Shown in pieces: positions 37,844-48,899 of a stretch of DNA of 64,000 bases. This stretch comes from Corynebacterium pelargi (GTDB taxonomy: Bacteria; Actinomycetota; Actinomycetes; Mycobacteriales; Mycobacteriaceae): positions 675,634 through 739,633 of the forward strand of contig NZ_BMCX01000001.1 in the NCBI RefSeq assembly GCF_014635485.1, in the 5' to 3' direction. The position numbers and the translations under genes were made by a program. Numbering within the stretch: position 1 is the first letter of the stretch; each line of letters starts with the position of its first letter. Below the pieces are notes generated by a model. That model was not told the DNA's origin, did not search any database, and saw only the letters and a program-made list of their open reading frames with translations.

Positions 37844-40542
37844 GCAAGCTCCTTGAGGCGTGCGGAGATGCGCTCAACTTCGTCGTGGGCCACCTTGGCG
37901 CGCTGACGAATCTTTTCCACCACGGCCTCAGGCGCCTTGGCTAGGAAGTTCTCATTGCCGAGCTTCTTGGCGGTGGTATCGACTTCCTTCTCGGCTGCGG
38001 CAAGGTCTTTTTCTAGGCGCTTGCGCTCTGCTTGCTTATCGACGGTCCCCGACGTATCCAGCGCCACCTCAAGCGGGCCTTCCGAAAGGCGAACCTCGAT
38101 GCTCGCGCTGGCAGCAAAGCCATCCTCGGGCTCATCAACACGGGCAAGGGAGCGCACCAGGGCTGCTTGTTGCTCAAGATCGGCGGCCGCGAAGTCAATG
38201 CGAGCGGGCACGCGCTGAGAAGGCTTCACGCCCTGATCGGAACGGAAGCGGCGAAGCTCAGTGACGAGCTTTTGCACATCATCCATGCGCTTGGCTGCGC
38301 GCTCATCGCTGGCAGCTCCACCATTGGTGTGCTCGGCACCCGGCCACTGGGAAACGACAAGCGATTCCTCGCCCGTGAGCGCCTTCCACAGCACCTCGGT
38401 AACGAAGGGCATGGAGGGGTGCAACAGACGCAAGATGGCATCGAGGGCGTTGCCCAGGACGATCTTGGTGTTCTCGCCTTGGGTGCTTTCACCCTCGCGC
38501 GGGATCTGCACCTTGGCAATTTCGAGGTACCAGTCGCAGAACTCACCCCAGGTGAACTGGAAGAGGAGTTCATTGGCCTTGGCAAATTGGTAGCGATCCA
38601 GGTAGTCGTCAACCTGCTGGCGCACCTGCTCAAGGCGATCGAGGATCCAGCGATCGGCGTCGCTTAATTCCTCACGCGCGGGCATCTCACCGGTGCGTGC
38701 ACCGTTGAGCAGGGCGAACTTGGTGGCGTTAAAGAGCTTGGTGGCGAAGTTTCGAGAGCTTTGGGCTGCGTCTTCACCAACCGGCAGATCCACGCCGGGG
38801 TTCGCGCCGCGCACCAGCGTAAAGCGCAAGGCATCGGCACCATAGTCGCGCACCCAGTCCATGGGGTTGATGCCATTACCAAGGGATTTACTCATCTTGC
38901 GGCCGTGCTCATCGCGGACAAGGCCGTGCAAGAAGAGGTCATGGAAAGGAATCTCAGGGCGGCCATCCTTGCCGGCACCAAGCAGCTCAGGGGTTTGCAC
39001 ACCGGCGAAGGTGCCAAACATCATCATGCGAGCAACCCAGAAGAACAGGATGTCGTAGGCGGTGACCAGCACGGAGGTGGGATAGAACTTCTCTAGCTCC
39101 GGGGTCTTATCGGGCCAGCCCATGGTGCTAAACGGCCACAGGGCCGAAGAGAACCAGGTGTCGAGCACATCTGGATCCTGCTCATAGCCTGCAGGAGGCT
39201 GCTCGTCTGGGCCGCAGCACACCACTTCCCCATCGGGTCCGTACCAGATGGGAATGCGGTGACCCCACCACAACTGGCGCGAAATGGTCCAGTCGTGCAT
39301 ATCGTCAACCCAGTCGAAGTAGCGAGGCTCGGAGCTCGTTGGGTGGATGGTGGTATCGCCCTCACGCACGGCATCGCCGGCCATCTTGGCAAGCTGTTCT
39401 ACCTTGACAAACCACTGCAAGCTCAGGCGCGGCTCAATTGGTTCACCCGAACGCTCAGAGTGGCCAACGGAGTGGACATAGGGGCGCACCTCTTTGACGA
39501 TGCGACCCTGCTCGGCCAAAGCCTCACGGATTTTCACGCGAGCCTCAAAACGATCCATGCCATCGAACTCGGTGCCGGTATCGGCGATGCGGCCCTTGGC
39601 ATCCATCACGATGGGCATATCCAAATCGTGGCGTTGGCCCATGGCGTAGTCATTGGGATCGTGCGCCGGGGTGATCTTCACAGCACCGGTGCCGAATTCC
39701 GGATCAACATAATCATCGGCGATGATCTTGAGCTCACGGCCTTCAATGAAGGGGTGCGGCAGGCTCGTGCCCACCAGATCGCGGTAGCGATCATCATCGG
39801 GGTGAACGGCCACGGCGACGTCGCCAAGCATGGTTTCTACACGAGTGGTTGCCACGATGACGTGGGGCTGATCGTCGACAAGCGAACCATAGCGAATCGA
39901 GACCAATTCGCCTTCGACGTCCTTGTGCACCACCTCAATATCCGAAACGGCAGTTTCAAGCACGGGTGACCAGTTAATGAGGCGATAATCGCGATAAATC
40001 AGGCCCTGATCAAACATCTGCTTGAAGATCGTCTGCACCGCGCGAGACAAGCCCTCATCCAGGGTGAAACGCTCACGCGACCAATCCACCGAGTCGCCGA
40101 TCGCACGCATCTGCTCGCCAATGGTGCCGCCATACTCGCGCTTCCAGGCCCAGACATGCTCAATGAACTCCTCGCGAGAATAGTCCCAACGAGACTTCCC
40201 CTCGCGCTCCTTCAACATGGCCTCGACCTTCGACTGCGTAGCAATGCCGGCGTGATCCATACCCGGCAGCCACAGCACCTCAAAGCCCTGCATACGCTTA
40301 CGACGCACCATGGCGTCCATCAACGCATGGTCCAAAGCATGACCCATGTGCAACTGGCCAGTCACATTCGGCGGCGGCAACACAATGGAAAACGCCGGCT
40401 TCGAGCTGCTGGCATCAGCAGTGAAATAGCCCGCATCTACCCACGACTGGTAGAGATCAGCCTCGTGGTCTTGGGGCACCCAAGATTTTGGTAGGCGGGT
40501 GGAGGGGTCGGATGGATTCGATGCATCATTGTTGGCAGTCAC
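37840..40542 (-). CDS. valS: valyl-tRNA synthetase
   Basis: 900 residues from GTG 40542. Class I signatures are [14 protein letters not shown] (HIGH) and KMSKSLGN (KMSKS); the editing domain is in between and the C-terminal coiled coil ends in [29 protein letters not shown] precedes the GTG. The AGGA of this Shine-Dalgarno is the end of a palindrome (40551-40575), so it can be hidden in a hairpin. It is first in the valS-folC-DUF4233 operon. Confidence 0.96.
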   Translation of the reverse strand: MTANNDASNPSDPSTRLPKSWVPQDHEADLYQSWVDAGYFTADASSSKPAFSIVLPPPNVTGQLHMGHALDHALMDAMVRRKRMQGFEVLWLPGMDHAGIATQSKVEAMLKEREGKSRWDYSREEFIEHVWAWKREYGGTIGEQMRAIGDSVDWSRERFTLDEGLSRAVQTIFKQMFDQGLIYRDYRLINWSPVLETAVSDIEVVHKDVEGELVSIRYGSLVDDQPHVIVATTRVETMLGDVAVAVHPDDDRYRDLVGTSLPHPFIEGRELKIIADDYVDPEFGTGAVKITPAHDPNDYAMGQRHDLDMPIVMDAKGRIADTGTEFDGMDRFEARVKIREALAEQGRIVKEVRPYVHSVGHSERSGEPIEPRLSLQWFVKVEQLAKMAGDAVREGDTTIHPTSSEPRYFDWVDDMHDWTISRQLWWGHRIPIWYGPDGEVVCCGPDEQPPAGYEQDPDVLDTWFSSALWPFSTMGWPDKTPELEKFYPTSVLVTAYDILFFWVARMMMFGTFAGVQTPELLGAGKDGRPEIPFHDLFLHGLVRDEHGRKMSKSLGNGINPMDWVRDYGADALRFTLVRGANPGVDLPVGEDAAQSSRNFATKLFNATKFALLNGARTGEMPAREELSDADRWILDRLEQVRQQVDDYLDRYQFAKANELLFQFTWGEFCDWYLEIAKVQIPREGESTQGENTKIVLGNALDAILRLLHPSMPFVTEVLWKALTGEESLVVSQWPGAEHTNGGAASDERAAKRMDDVQKLVTELRRFRSDQGVKPSQRVPARIDFAAADLEQQAALVRSLARVDEPEDGFAASASIEVRLSEGPLEVALDTSGTVDKQAERKRLEKDLAAAEKEVDTTAKKLGNENFLAKAPEAVVEKIRQRAKVAHDEVERISARLKELA

Positions 40543-40550
40543 GCCCCCTA

Positions 40551-40575
40551 TCCTAACTTTTGCCAAAAGTTAGGA
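40551..40575. repeat. CTCCTAAC palindrome overlapping the valS ribosome binding site
   Basis: TCCTAACTTTTG / CAAAAGTTAGGA, a near-continuous 25-base inverted repeat. On the minus strand the right arm AAAAGTTAGGA runs straight into TAGGGGGC-GTG, the valS initiation region. It is both the end of the mdh-valS spacer and a possible translational switch. Confidence 0.85.
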
Positions 40576-40578
40576 GAA

Positions 40579-40610
40579 AAGCGCCCGCAGGCTTATGCCC
40601 ACGAGCGCTT
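40579..40610 (-). terminator. terminator downstream of mdh
   Basis: Stem AAGCGCCCG / CGAGCGCTT with one G:T-type mismatch and a long loop, 18 bases after the mdh stop. Weaker than the other terminators here. Confidence 0.5.
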
Positions 40611-40627
40611 AAGAAAGAAGGAAAGTT

Positions 40628-41951
<1,324 letters not shown>

Positions 41952-42710
41952 GTGACGGGAAACGGCGAAAAGAATAAAAACGCCAATCAGCAGGTACACA
42001 ACGAAAATGTCACACCAGAAGACGTGCTCGACACCGCACTAGCAATGTTCTCCACCAAGGGCTTTTCGGACGCCAAACTCGAAGCAATTGCCAAAACCTC
42101 CGGCATGTCCAAGCGAATGATTCACTACCACTTTGGTGACAAAAAGGGCCTCTATCGCCGCTGCCTCGAAACAGCCGTGCAACGCCTACGCCCAAGCCCC
42201 GAAGAAATGCAGCTCGAATCCTCCGTGCCTGTCGACGGAGTGAAAAAAGTCGTCGACGCGGTCTACCGCACCTACGTGGCAAACCCCGAAGCAGTGCGCA
42301 TGCTCCAAATGGAAAACCTCCACCACTACGGCAAAATCGCCGAGGCCACTCCCCTCTCCGACCAATCCGCCATCACCCTGCAACTCGACAAACTGCTCAT
42401 GCTCGGCCAAGACTCAGGAGCATTCCGCCCAGGAATCTCCGCCCAAGACGTATTCACGCTCATCGCGTCACTAGCAGTCTTTCGCATCAACTCCCGCTCC
42501 ACCACCATCAACCTCTACGACATCGACATGATGGACGAGGAAAACACCCAAGGCATGAACCGCCTCGTCATCGACGCAGTCCTCGCCTTTTTAACCTCCA
42601 CACTCAAAACCACATCCGCTACCAGCTACCTCAGCGGGGCTGAGCAGCGGGAGGATGAAGCGGCGGAGAAATCTGGCGACTACGAAATCTCCTCCGACCT
42701 CTTCTCCTAA
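41952..42710 (+). CDS. TetR family transcriptional regulator
   Basis: 252 residues from GTG 41952, with a strong AGGAGG 9 bases upstream. The HTH is ALAMFSTKGFSDAKLEAIAKTSGMSKRMIHYHFGDKKGLYRRCL (about 27-70), and the rest is the helical ligand-binding domain. The ligand is unknown. It lies opposite mdh. The final Ser-stop (TCC TAA) is part of the palindrome that follows. Confidence 0.92.
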   Translation: MTGNGEKNKNANQQVHNENVTPEDVLDTALAMFSTKGFSDAKLEAIAKTSGMSKRMIHYHFGDKKGLYRRCLETAVQRLRPSPEEMQLESSVPVDGVKKVVDAVYRTYVANPEAVRMLQMENLHHYGKIAEATPLSDQSAITLQLDKLLMLGQDSGAFRPGISAQDVFTLIASLAVFRINSRSTTINLYDIDMMDEENTQGMNRLVIDAVLAFLTSTLKTTSATSYLSGAEQREDEAAEKSGDYEISSDLFS

Positions 42711-42730
42711 CTTTCGAAGAAAGTTAGGAG
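42704..42730. repeat. CTCCTAAC palindrome at the TetR stop codon
   Basis: CTCCTAACTTTC / GAAAGTTAGGAG, perfect 12-bp arms, 3-base loop. The stop TAA is inside the left arm. A second, unrelated hairpin follows at once. Confidence 0.92.
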
Positions 42731-42733
42731 AAA

Positions 42734-42762
42734 GGGCCGTTGCAGCGATGCTGCAACGGCCC
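42734..42762. terminator. bidirectional terminator between the TetR gene and clpX
   Basis: 13-bp perfect stem GGGCCGTTGCAGC / GCTGCAACGGCCC, 3-base loop, 3 bases after the preceding palindrome and 17 bases beyond the clpX stop. The two hairpins in a row make strong two-way insulation. Confidence 0.85.
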
Positions 42763-42779
42763 TGAGTCGTCTCTACTCC

Positions 42780-44054
42780 TTAGGCAGTTTTTTCTTCCCC
42801 GCCACGCTGCACGAATTTAGGCTCGCTTTCGCCACGAGCAGCGTCGGCGGTGATGATCACCGACTCCAAATCCTCTCGGTCTGGAATGTCGTACATGACG
42901 GGCACGAGAATTTCTTCCATGATGGCGCGCAAACCACGCGCACCCGTGCCACGTTCAACCGCCTTATGAGCGATGACTGCCAGTGCGTCTTCTTCGAACT
43001 CCAGGGAGACATCGTCGAGCTCGAAGAGGCGCTTGTACTGCTTGACCAAGGCGTTCTTCGGCTCGGTGAGCACGCGAATCAAGGCAGGCTCATCGAGGTC
43101 ACGCACCGTGGCCACCACTGGTAGGCGCCCGATGAATTCGGGGATAAGACCGAACTTCACCAAATCTTCTGGGCGCACGTCCTGGAAGTCGACAGCATCG
43201 GGGTTGTGCTGGCCGTCGCCTAGTTCGGCGCCGAAACCAATGCCGCGCTTGCCACGACGTTCAGCGATGACCTTTTCTAGACCGGCGAACGCACCGGCGA
43301 CAATGAACAACACATTGGAGGTATCGACCTGAATGAAGTCCTGATTCGGATGCTTGCGGCCACCTTGTGGAGGAATGGATGCAACGGTTCCTTCGAGAAT
43401 CTTCAACAAGGCCTGCTGCACGCCCTCGCCGGAGACGTCACGAGTAATCGAGGGATTATCCGACTTGCGGGAAATCTTATCCACCTCGTCGATGTAAATA
43501 ATGCCGCGCTGTGCGCGCTGCACATCGAAGTCAGCAGCCTGCAGCAGCTTCAGCACGATATTTTCCACGTCCTCGCCAACGTAGCCGGCCTCGGTCAAGG
43601 AAGTGGCGTCAGCGATGGTAAACGGGACGTCGAGAAGCTTAGCGAGCGTCTGAGCCAAATACGTCTTACCTGTGCCCGTAGGCCCCAGCATCAAAATGTT
43701 GGACTTCTGCAGCTCAGCATCGTCCTCATTCGGACGGCGCCCAGACTCCAAGACACGCACACGCTTGTAGTGGTTGTAGACGGCCACGGCCAAAACACGC
43801 TTCGCTTCATCCTGGCCAACCACGTACTTGTCTAAAAATGCAGAGATCTCAGAGGGACGCGGCAGGCGATCATCCGAATCGAGCTGCTCACCAGCGCCTG
43901 AGGCCAACTCCTCCTCGATAATCTCATTACACAGCTCAATGCACTCATCGCAGATATACACACCGCCACCGGCGATCAGCTTCTTCACCTGCTTTTGGCT
44001 TTTGCCGCAAAAAGAGCACTTGAGCAGATCAGCGCTTTCCTGAATACGAGTCAT
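42780..44054 (-). CDS. clpX: ClpX, ATP-dependent unfoldase of the Clp protease
   Basis: 424 residues. Zinc-binding domain with CSFCGK and CDECIELC, Walker A GPTGTGKT, Walker [24 protein letters not shown] and sensor regions, and a ClpP-binding [12 protein letters not shown] (IGF-like loop). It unfolds tagged substrates for ClpP1P2. It stands downstream of clpP2 but separated by a long palindrome (44131-44165), so it probably has its own promoter. Confidence 0.97.
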   Translation of the reverse strand: MTRIQESADLLKCSFCGKSQKQVKKLIAGGGVYICDECIELCNEIIEEELASGAGEQLDSDDRLPRPSEISAFLDKYVVGQDEAKRVLAVAVYNHYKRVRVLESGRRPNEDDAELQKSNILMLGPTGTGKTYLAQTLAKLLDVPFTIADATSLTEAGYVGEDVENIVLKLLQAADFDVQRAQRGIIYIDEVDKISRKSDNPSITRDVSGEGVQQALLKILEGTVASIPPQGGRKHPNQDFIQVDTSNVLFIVAGAFAGLEKVIAERRGKRGIGFGAELGDGQHNPDAVDFQDVRPEDLVKFGLIPEFIGRLPVVATVRDLDEPALIRVLTEPKNALVKQYKRLFELDDVSLEFEEDALAVIAHKAVERGTGARGLRAIMEEILVPVMYDIPDREDLESVIITADAARGESEPKFVQRGGEEKTA

Positions 44055-44130
44055 AAAAAGAAGAAACTTCCAATCCGAAGGTCGAAGAAGCTGGGAGGTT
44101 TAAGAAACACTCTAGTGCTTACGTCAAATC

Positions 44131-44165
44131 TCCCCTCCTAACTTTCGAAGAAAGTTAGGAGGGGA
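44131..44165. repeat. CTCCTAAC palindrome, longest copy, between clpP2 and clpX
   Basis: 16-bp perfect arms TCCCCTCCTAACTTTC / GAAAGTTAGGAGGGGA with a 3-base loop. It begins 20 bases after the clpP2 stop and ends 77 bases before the clpX start, in the position of a terminator. Confidence 0.93.
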
Positions 44166-44185
44166 GACGGACGCCAAACAATGAC

Positions 44186-44815
44186 CTAGCCGTTCATTTT
44201 TCGATAATCAAAAACCTGATCGACGATGCCATACTCGACTGCTTCTTCAGCGGTGAGGATCTTATCGCGATCGGTGTCTTCGCGGATCTGCTCGGCGCTA
44301 CGACCGGTGTGGCGTGCCAAAGTGTTTTCCATGAGCACACGCATGCGCTCGATTTCCTTGGCCTGGATCTCGAGGTCGGAAACCTGCCCGCGAGTACCTT
44401 CGGTGGCCGGCTGGTGGATCAATACACGCGAGTTAGGAAGGCAGGCGCGCTTACCGGGAGCACCCGCGGCAAGCAGCACTGCGGCTGCCGAAGCGGCCTG
44501 ACCCAAGCAGACGGTGCGCACGTCGGGGCGAACGTACTGCATGGTGTCGTAAATCGCCATAAGGGAGGTGAAAGAACCACCTGGCGAATTGATGTACATG
44601 GTGATTTCTCGATCGGGATCGAGCCCTTCGAGCACGAGAAGCTGCGCCATGATGTCGTTGGCGGAAGTGTCATCAACCTGGGTTCCTAGGAAGATGATGC
44701 GCTCTTCGAAGAGCTTCGCGTAAGGATTCGTTTCCTTCGTGCCATACGCCGACTGCTCAATAAAGGAAGGCAGGACGTAGCGCGATTCGGGCATTTGCAT
44801 ACCGTTTTGATTCAT
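44186..44815 (-). CDS. clpP2: ClpP2 serine protease subunit
   Basis: 209 residues. Catalytic Ser in CLGQAASAAAVLL, His in LIHQPATEG, Asp in DTDRDKILTAEEA. It follows clpP1 by 15 bases. In actinobacteria ClpP1 and ClpP2 heptamers form one mixed barrel that degrades SsrA-tagged and regulatory proteins. The name follows the tig-clpP1-clpP2 order of mycobacteria. Confidence 0.94.
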   Translation of the reverse strand: MNQNGMQMPESRYVLPSFIEQSAYGTKETNPYAKLFEERIIFLGTQVDDTSANDIMAQLLVLEGLDPDREITMYINSPGGSFTSLMAIYDTMQYVRPDVRTVCLGQAASAAAVLLAAGAPGKRACLPNSRVLIHQPATEGTRGQVSDLEIQAKEIERMRVLMENTLARHTGRSAEQIREDTDRDKILTAEEAVEYGIVDQVFDYRKMNG

Positions 44816-44830
44816 GTTGATTCTCCTGCC

Positions 44831-45430
44831 TTAGTTTGCCAGCGGCTTTTCGGCCGTTTCGATGACGTGGTCGACCAATCCATATTCCTTGGCCTGCTGG
44901 GCGGTAAACCAGCGGTCACGATAAGAATCCTTCGTGATCTGCTCGAAGGTTTGGCCAGTGTGCTCTGCAATCAATTCAGCCAATTCGTGCTTAGTCTGAG
45001 CAAATTGTTCAGCCTGGATAGCGATATCGGCGGCGGTACCACCAACGCCAGCAGAAGGCTGGTGCATCATAATGCGGGCGTGAGGCAGCGCATAACGCTT
45101 GCCTTTGGTGCCACCGGAGAGCAGGAACTGCCCCATCGACGCAGCCAATCCCATGCCGTAAGTAGCGATATCGCACGGGGAGTATCGCATCGTGTCATAA
45201 ATGGCCATGCCGGCTGTGACCGAACCGCCAGGTGAGTTGATGTAAAGGGAAATATCGCGAGTTGGATCCTCAGCGGACAACAGCAAGATCTGCGCACAAA
45301 TTTTGTTCGCAATCTCGTCATTAACGTCGGTTCCTAGGAAGATAATGCGCTCGCGAAGCAGGCGCTCATAAACAGAATCGCTGAGATTCATGCCGGCGCC
45401 ACCCTGTGCTTTAGGGGTGAGATCAGACAT
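44831..45430 (-). CDS. clpP1: ClpP1 serine protease subunit
   Basis: 199 residues. Catalytic Ser in [16 protein letters not shown], His in [11 protein letters not shown], Asp in [20 protein letters not shown] lies 10 bases before the ATG. A half palindrome (AAAGTTAGGAGG) lies in the leader, and a ClgR-type box lies about 105 bases upstream. clpP1 and clpP2 form an operon. Confidence 0.94.
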   Translation of the reverse strand: MSDLTPKAQGGAGMNLSDSVYERLLRERIIFLGTDVNDEIANKICAQILLLSAEDPTRDISLYINSPGGSVTAGMAIYDTMRYSPCDIATYGMGLAASMGQFLLSGGTKGKRYALPHARIMMHQPSAGVGGTAADIAIQAEQFAQTKHELAELIAEHTGQTFEQITKDSYRDRWFTAQQAKEYGLVDHVIETAEKPLAN

Positions 45431-45468
45431 TGGTGGGGTTCTCCTTCATCACATCCTGCCTCCGCCCC

Positions 45469-45480
45469 AAAGTTAGGAGG
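45469..45480. repeat. CTCCTAAC half palindrome in the clpP1 leader
   Basis: AAAGTTAGGAGG without a well-matched partner arm, 39 bases upstream of the clpP1 ATG. Confidence 0.6.
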
Positions 45481-45533
45481 GAGGCGATCGAATGGCACCT
45501 ACGTTACCTCCCCCACCGCCATTCGGTGTTGCC

Positions 45534-45551
45534 TGTTCGCTAACAGCGAGT
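45534..45551 (-). promoter_or_regulatory. ClgR-type operator upstream of clpP1P2
   Basis: TGTTCGCTAACAGCGAGT contains CGC-N5-GCG with the flanks described for the ClgR box in Corynebacterium. ClgR activates clpP1P2 and clpC in C. glutamicum. The site is 104 bases upstream of the clpP1 start, a normal activator distance, and close to the stop of the neighbouring gene. Confidence 0.75.
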
Positions 45552-45556
45552 CTTGC

Positions 45557-46813
45557 CTATTCCAGCCTCTGGATGAGCGCGCGCATCTTGTTGGTGGCCA
45601 GTTCCTGCCAAGCCGGGTCGTTTCGATACTCTTCGAACATTCGGTGTGCAATGGCTCTCGCCGAATTCGCTGCCGCCGGCCTGAGATTCTGGCGCACTTC
45701 TTTCGCCCCGGGCGCCCTGTGCCCTGCTCTTCCACTGCTCGGGCAGCGCTCGTAACGCCCATTTTTTGGCTTTTCGGGGTCGTCGTCGTTTCCGCCGTGG
45801 TGAGTGGCGCAGACTGCGACGAGGTTTTCTTGGCTCGTCACGCCGCCTTTCGACGCCGCCTGTACGTGATGCAACTGGCAATTGACCGCCCGACGGTGGC
45901 AGTCGGGGTCTGCGCACAACACTTGGTCTGCCTGTGCTACCAGTCGCTGGGTGTTGTTGGCGTAGCGCCCAGGATTGTCGTGGATTGGTTCAAAAGGCAC
46001 GATGCCCACGGGTTCCGGCACACCGGTGGTGGCGTTTTCGCCATAGAACAGCGCCAGGCCATGGTCGTGCAGGATGGCGTCGGCAAGCTCGGAAAAATGA
46101 ATTTGGGCGCCGTCGGTGGTTGAGAGCAGGCCGTGCTCCGCGTGGCGGGCGCCGGTGATAGGGATGATGACCATCGGTAGCCGCTGCTGCTCCTCCTGAT
46201 TTCCGCCAGAAGTTAGGAGGGAGGTGGCGGCGTCGGCCATGGCTTGGGAATGGCTCAGGCTCGGATCGCGCTTGCGCAACCCCCTGGCTTGGCGATGCAG
46301 GTCGGATTCGACTTGGGCCATGGTGGCGTCGGCAAGCGAAAGGTGCAGGTGGCGCTGTCCGCCGGCGTCTGCGGTGGCGGAGATTCTTAAGGAGCGTCGC
46401 CATGGGGTGTGTTCTTCGCCGTTGAGTTCGCGAACCCGTGCGGTGGCGTGCGCTTTGACTTCCGCCACGCTGCGCCCCTCGGCCCATTGATACAGTTCGA
46501 GGCGGAGTTCCTCTCTGCCCAGGCTACTTGCGGGCGTGAGGGAGCGCACTGATGCGTTGATAGCTTTGAGCACCTCGATGCCGAGCAGGTTTCTTTCTGC
46601 GACCGCGATGGCGCGTTCGCGCAGCATGGGTGATTCGCTGAAGCCGAACAGGACTTTTCCTAAAGCTAAAACGCTGCCAACCCACGACTCAGTCAAACCC
46701 GTCGCAGCCGCGATATCCGATCGCTTATGCCCCAATTCCTGCTGTTGGTAGAAAAACCGCGCCACCTCAACACCGCGCGATGCGAAAATTTCAATTGCCC
46801 CCGAGACCTTCAT
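45557..46813 (-). CDS. DUF222/HNH endonuclease-like protein, copy 2
   Basis: 418 residues from ATG 46813. N-terminal DUF222 region (about 1-230) and HNH: CADPDCHRRAVNCQLHHV followed by SQENLVAVCATHHGGN. The upstream in-frame TTG would lie inside a hairpin stem, so the ATG is preferred. A degenerate CTCCTAAC element at 46192-46220 encodes SLLTSGGNQEE between the two domains. Only loosely similar to copy 1 at 119-1225. Role unknown. Confidence 0.82.
   Translation of the reverse strand: MKVSGAIEIFASRGVEVARFFYQQQELGHKRSDIAAATGLTESWVGSVLALGKVLFGFSESPMLRERAIAVAERNLLGIEVLKAINASVRSLTPASSLGREELRLELYQWAEGRSVAEVKAHATARVRELNGEEHTPWRRSLRISATADAGGQRHLHLSLADATMAQVESDLHRQARGLRKRDPSLSHSQAMADAATSLLTSGGNQEEQQRLPMVIIPITGARHAEHGLLSTTDGAQIHFSELADAILHDHGLALFYGENATTGVPEPVGIVPFEPIHDNPGRYANNTQRLVAQADQVLCADPDCHRRAVNCQLHHVQAASKGGVTSQENLVAVCATHHGGNDDDPEKPKNGRYERCPSSGRAGHRAPGAKEVRQNLRPAAANSARAIAHRMFEEYRNDPAWQELATNKMRALIQRLE
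46192..46220. repeat. degenerate CTCCTAAC palindrome inside the HNH gene
   Basis: CCTCCTGATTTC...GAAGTTAGGAGG, arms with one mismatch, in frame and encoding a linker (LLTSGGNQEE) between DUF222 and HNH parts. Confidence 0.7.
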
Positions 46814-46849
46814 GGCTGCATTCTGAGCATCAACGAGGTGGTGACGCAA

Positions 46850-46879
46850 CAAGACCCACGCCGAGGGGCGTGGGTCTTG
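46850..46879 (-). terminator. hairpin between tig and the HNH gene
   Basis: 13-bp perfect stem CAAGACCCACGCC / GGCGTGGGTCTTG, 4-base loop. Its right edge overlaps a DnaA-box sequence (46878-46886). It lies 71-100 bases after the tig stop on the minus strand and just ahead of the HNH start. Confidence 0.75.
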
Positions 46880-46926
46880 TGGATAACTTGGGGTTAGGCG
46901 CCAGATTTAGGGAAATCTGTGGATAA
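46878..46926. other. pair of DnaA-box sequences, 40 bp apart
   Basis: TGTGGATAA at 46878-46886 and 46918-46926, same orientation, directly beside the palindrome at 46930-46956. Exact matches to the DnaA box TTATCCACA. Confidence 0.7.
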
Positions 46927-46929
46927 CCC

Positions 46930-46956
46930 CTCCTAAGTTTGCTGAGAAGTTAGGAG
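46930..46956. repeat. CTCCTAAC palindrome at the tig stop codon
   Basis: CTCCTAAGTTT, 6-base loop, AAGTTAGGAG: arms with one mismatch. The tig stop TAA (46950-46952) is inside, read as TCC-TAA. Confidence 0.85.
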
Positions 46957-48290
46957 TCTTCGTCGGTTTCTTCTTCGCCGTAGTAATCGGCGGGATCAAC
47001 CTTATTGCCCTCTTCATCGGTCACGCTCGTGCGGCAGATGGCTGCTGCGAGTGCTTTGCCGCGACGGACGTCGGCGAAGACGTTGGCGATTTGGCCGGAC
47101 TGCTGGAGTTGCATGACGAACTCGTTGGGGTCCATGCCGTAGCTCTGGGCGGTGAACAGGATGTGGTCGGTGAGTTCCTGTTGGCTGACCTCGGGCTGCT
47201 CTTCTTCGGCGACTGCGTCGAGGAAGAGTTGGGTGCGCACGGCTTCTTCGGAGTTCTTGCGGTTGTTGTTGTCGAACTCTTCGCGGTCCATGCCTTGGGC
47301 TTCGAGGATGGAGTTGAGCATCTTCTCGTCGCCACCGAACTGGCCGAGGATCTGGTGCAGTTGTGCGTGCACCTGCTCGTCGACAACGCCCTGGGGCAGT
47401 TCGAATTCGGTTTCGGCGAGTGCGGCCTTGAGCACTTCGTCGCGGATGGCGCCGGCCTGGGTGGTCTTAGCCTGCTGCTCGACCTGCTCCTTGGTGGCTT
47501 CGCGCAGCTCTTCGACGGTGTCGAATTCGGAGGCCATTTGGACGAACTCTTCGTCGAGTTCGGGCAGCTTGCGCTCCTTGGTCTGCTGCACGGTGACGGT
47601 CACGGTGGCTTCTTCGCCGGCGTGCTCGCCATTTTCGAGCTTGGTGGTGAATTCGGCGGACTCGCCGGTCTTCAGGCCGCGCAGGGCGGTGTCAAGACCC
47701 TTGATCAGGTCGTCGGAGCCAACCTGGTAGGACATGCCCTCGGTGGTGGCCTCGTCGATGGTTTCGCCATCGACGGTGGCGGAGAGGTCAATGACGGCGA
47801 AGTCGTTGGTCTTCAGCTTGCGCTTGGTGTCTTTCAGCTCGCCGAAGCGCTCGCGAAGTTGATCAATTTGCTTGTCGACGGCCTCGTCGTCGATCTTCAG
47901 CGCCGGCACGGTCACCTCGATCTTGGAGAAGTCCGGCACCTTGATCTCGGGGCGAATATCAACCTCGGCAGTGAACTCAACGAGTTCATTGTCTTCGATC
48001 TTGGTGATGTCGATGCTGGGCTGACCAACCACAGCAAGCTCGTGCTCCTCACAAGCCTGCTGGTAGCGGGAGGGAAGCATGTCGTTCACGACCTGCTCCA
48101 GCACCGGCCCACGGCCAACACGAGCGTCGATAAGCTGACGTGGCGCCTTGCCACGGCGGAAGCCGGGGATGTTGATCTGCTGCGATAAAGCGGCATACGC
48201 CTGGTCGATTTCCGACTTCAGCTCCTCGAAGGGAACCTCTACGGTGAGCTTGACGCGGGTCTCGCTCAGCTTTTCGACGGAACTCTTCAC
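46950..48290 (-). CDS. tig: trigger factor, ribosome-associated chaperone
   Basis: 446 residues from GTG, with AGGAG 8 bases upstream. Ribosome-binding loop [12 protein letters not shown], an FKBP-type middle domain ([15 protein letters not shown]...LIKGLDTAL) and a long helical C-terminal domain with an acidic tail. It shields nascent chains. The last Ser-stop comes from the palindrome. It carries AGCTTTTCGACG (48268) and CGTCGATAAGCT (48125). Confidence 0.96.
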   Translation of the reverse strand: MKSSVEKLSETRVKLTVEVPFEELKSEIDQAYAALSQQINIPGFRRGKAPRQLIDARVGRGPVLEQVVNDMLPSRYQQACEEHELAVVGQPSIDITKIEDNELVEFTAEVDIRPEIKVPDFSKIEVTVPALKIDDEAVDKQIDQLRERFGELKDTKRKLKTNDFAVIDLSATVDGETIDEATTEGMSYQVGSDDLIKGLDTALRGLKTGESAEFTTKLENGEHAGEEATVTVTVQQTKERKLPELDEEFVQMASEFDTVEELREATKEQVEQQAKTTQAGAIRDEVLKAALAETEFELPQGVVDEQVHAQLHQILGQFGGDEKMLNSILEAQGMDREEFDNNNRKNSEEAVRTQLFLDAVAEEEQPEVSQQELTDHILFTAQSYGMDPNEFVMQLQQSGQIANVFADVRRGKALAAAICRTSVTDEEGNKVDPADYYGEEETDEDS

Positions 48291-48360
48291 GAGTCACACT
48301 CCTGCTCAAATTGATTTCGTTGAAAATCCCCCCACGCTGAAAGCGATGGAGGGACCTTTG

Positions 48361-48434
48361 TCGGGACGACAGGATTTGAACCTGCGACCCCCTGCTCCCA
48401 AAGCAGGTGCGCTACCAAGCTGCGCCACGTCCCG
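48361..48434 (-). tRNA. tRNA-Pro (anticodon TGG)
   Basis: 74 nt cloverleaf on the minus strand: acceptor CGGGACG/CGTCCCG, D arm GGCGCAGCTTGGTAGCGC, anticodon stem-loop CTGCTTTGGGAGCAG with TGG, T arm GCAGGTTCAAATCCTGT, discriminator A. CCA is not encoded. Confidence 0.97.
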
Positions 48435-48497
48435 TGAAGCCCTTACAAGGCCTGGTTCAGCAGTGTACACAGACAAAGCCCAAACTACTGAATCGCC

Positions 48498-48534
48498 CCT
48501 CCTAACTTTTATAAATTCCCAGGTCAATGCGAGC
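48498..48534. repeat. CTCCTAAC half palindrome next to a GCTCGCATTGAC motif
   Basis: CCTCCTAACTTTT at 48498-48510 with no partner arm, and GTCAATGCGAGC at 48523-48534, between the two tRNA genes. The two dispersed repeat types occur here 12 bases apart in plain intergenic DNA. Confidence 0.7.
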
Positions 48535-48603
48535 TTTCCGAACGCAGCTTGCACCCGATAGGGCAAGCAACCTAGAGTTACTCAACAGGCAAGGCAAGCC
48601 CTC

Positions 48604-48675
48604 GGGAATGTCGTATAGTGGCTAATACCTCAGCCTTCCAAGCTGAAGACGCGGGTTCGATTCCCGTCATTCCCT
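48604..48675 (+). tRNA. tRNA-Gly (anticodon TCC)
   Basis: 72 nt: acceptor GGGAATG/CATTCCC, D loop with TATAGTGGCTAATA, anticodon loop CTTCCAA giving TCC, T arm GCGGGTTCGATTCCCGT, discriminator T. It forms the left border of a region with foreign character, as expected for an integration site, though no duplicated tRNA 3' end was found. Confidence 0.97.
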
Positions 48676-48688
48676 CAAAAGAACGTCA

Positions 48689-48750
48689 CTCTGGATACAA
48701 GGAATCCCGGTCATTCCGGGAAGTGTCCGGGGTGGCGTTTTCGCTGTTCT
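48689..48750 (+). repeat. left copy of a diverged 62-bp direct repeat flanking the ars genes
   Basis: Begins CTCTGGATACAAGG and ends GCGTTTTCGCTGTTCT. Ungapped comparison with 52190-52251 gives 43 of 62 identical bases; most differences are transitions. The TGTCCGGGGTGGCG segment looks like the end of an IS481-type element. Confidence 0.65.
48705..48721 (+). terminator. short hairpin after tRNA-Gly
   Basis: TCCCGG / CCGGGA 6-bp stem, 30 bases after the tRNA. Could end the tRNA transcript; it lies inside the direct repeat. Confidence 0.4.
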
Positions 48751-48764
48751 AGAGAGGTTTTTGG

Positions 48765-48899
48765 GTGTCGTGGTCGGGGGCCCTGTCGGTGGCTGATCGG
48801 GCCTTCGGAGTGTCCTCTCAGTGGGTGGCTTGGCTGGTTGAGGCAGGAAGCGTCAAAAAGTATGGCCTAGCGTCAAATGGTTTCCCGATGTATCTGTGA
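48765..48899 (+). pseudogene. probable transposase N-terminal fragment (IS481-like HTH)
   Basis: Reading from GTG 48765, 44 codons give SGALSVADRAFGVSSQWVAWLVEAG, which resembles the first HTH of IS481-family transposases (SV..AA..FGVSRQWV..LV). The match ends after about 30 residues and the frame stops at TGA 48897. No DDE catalytic part is present. Confidence 0.35.
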
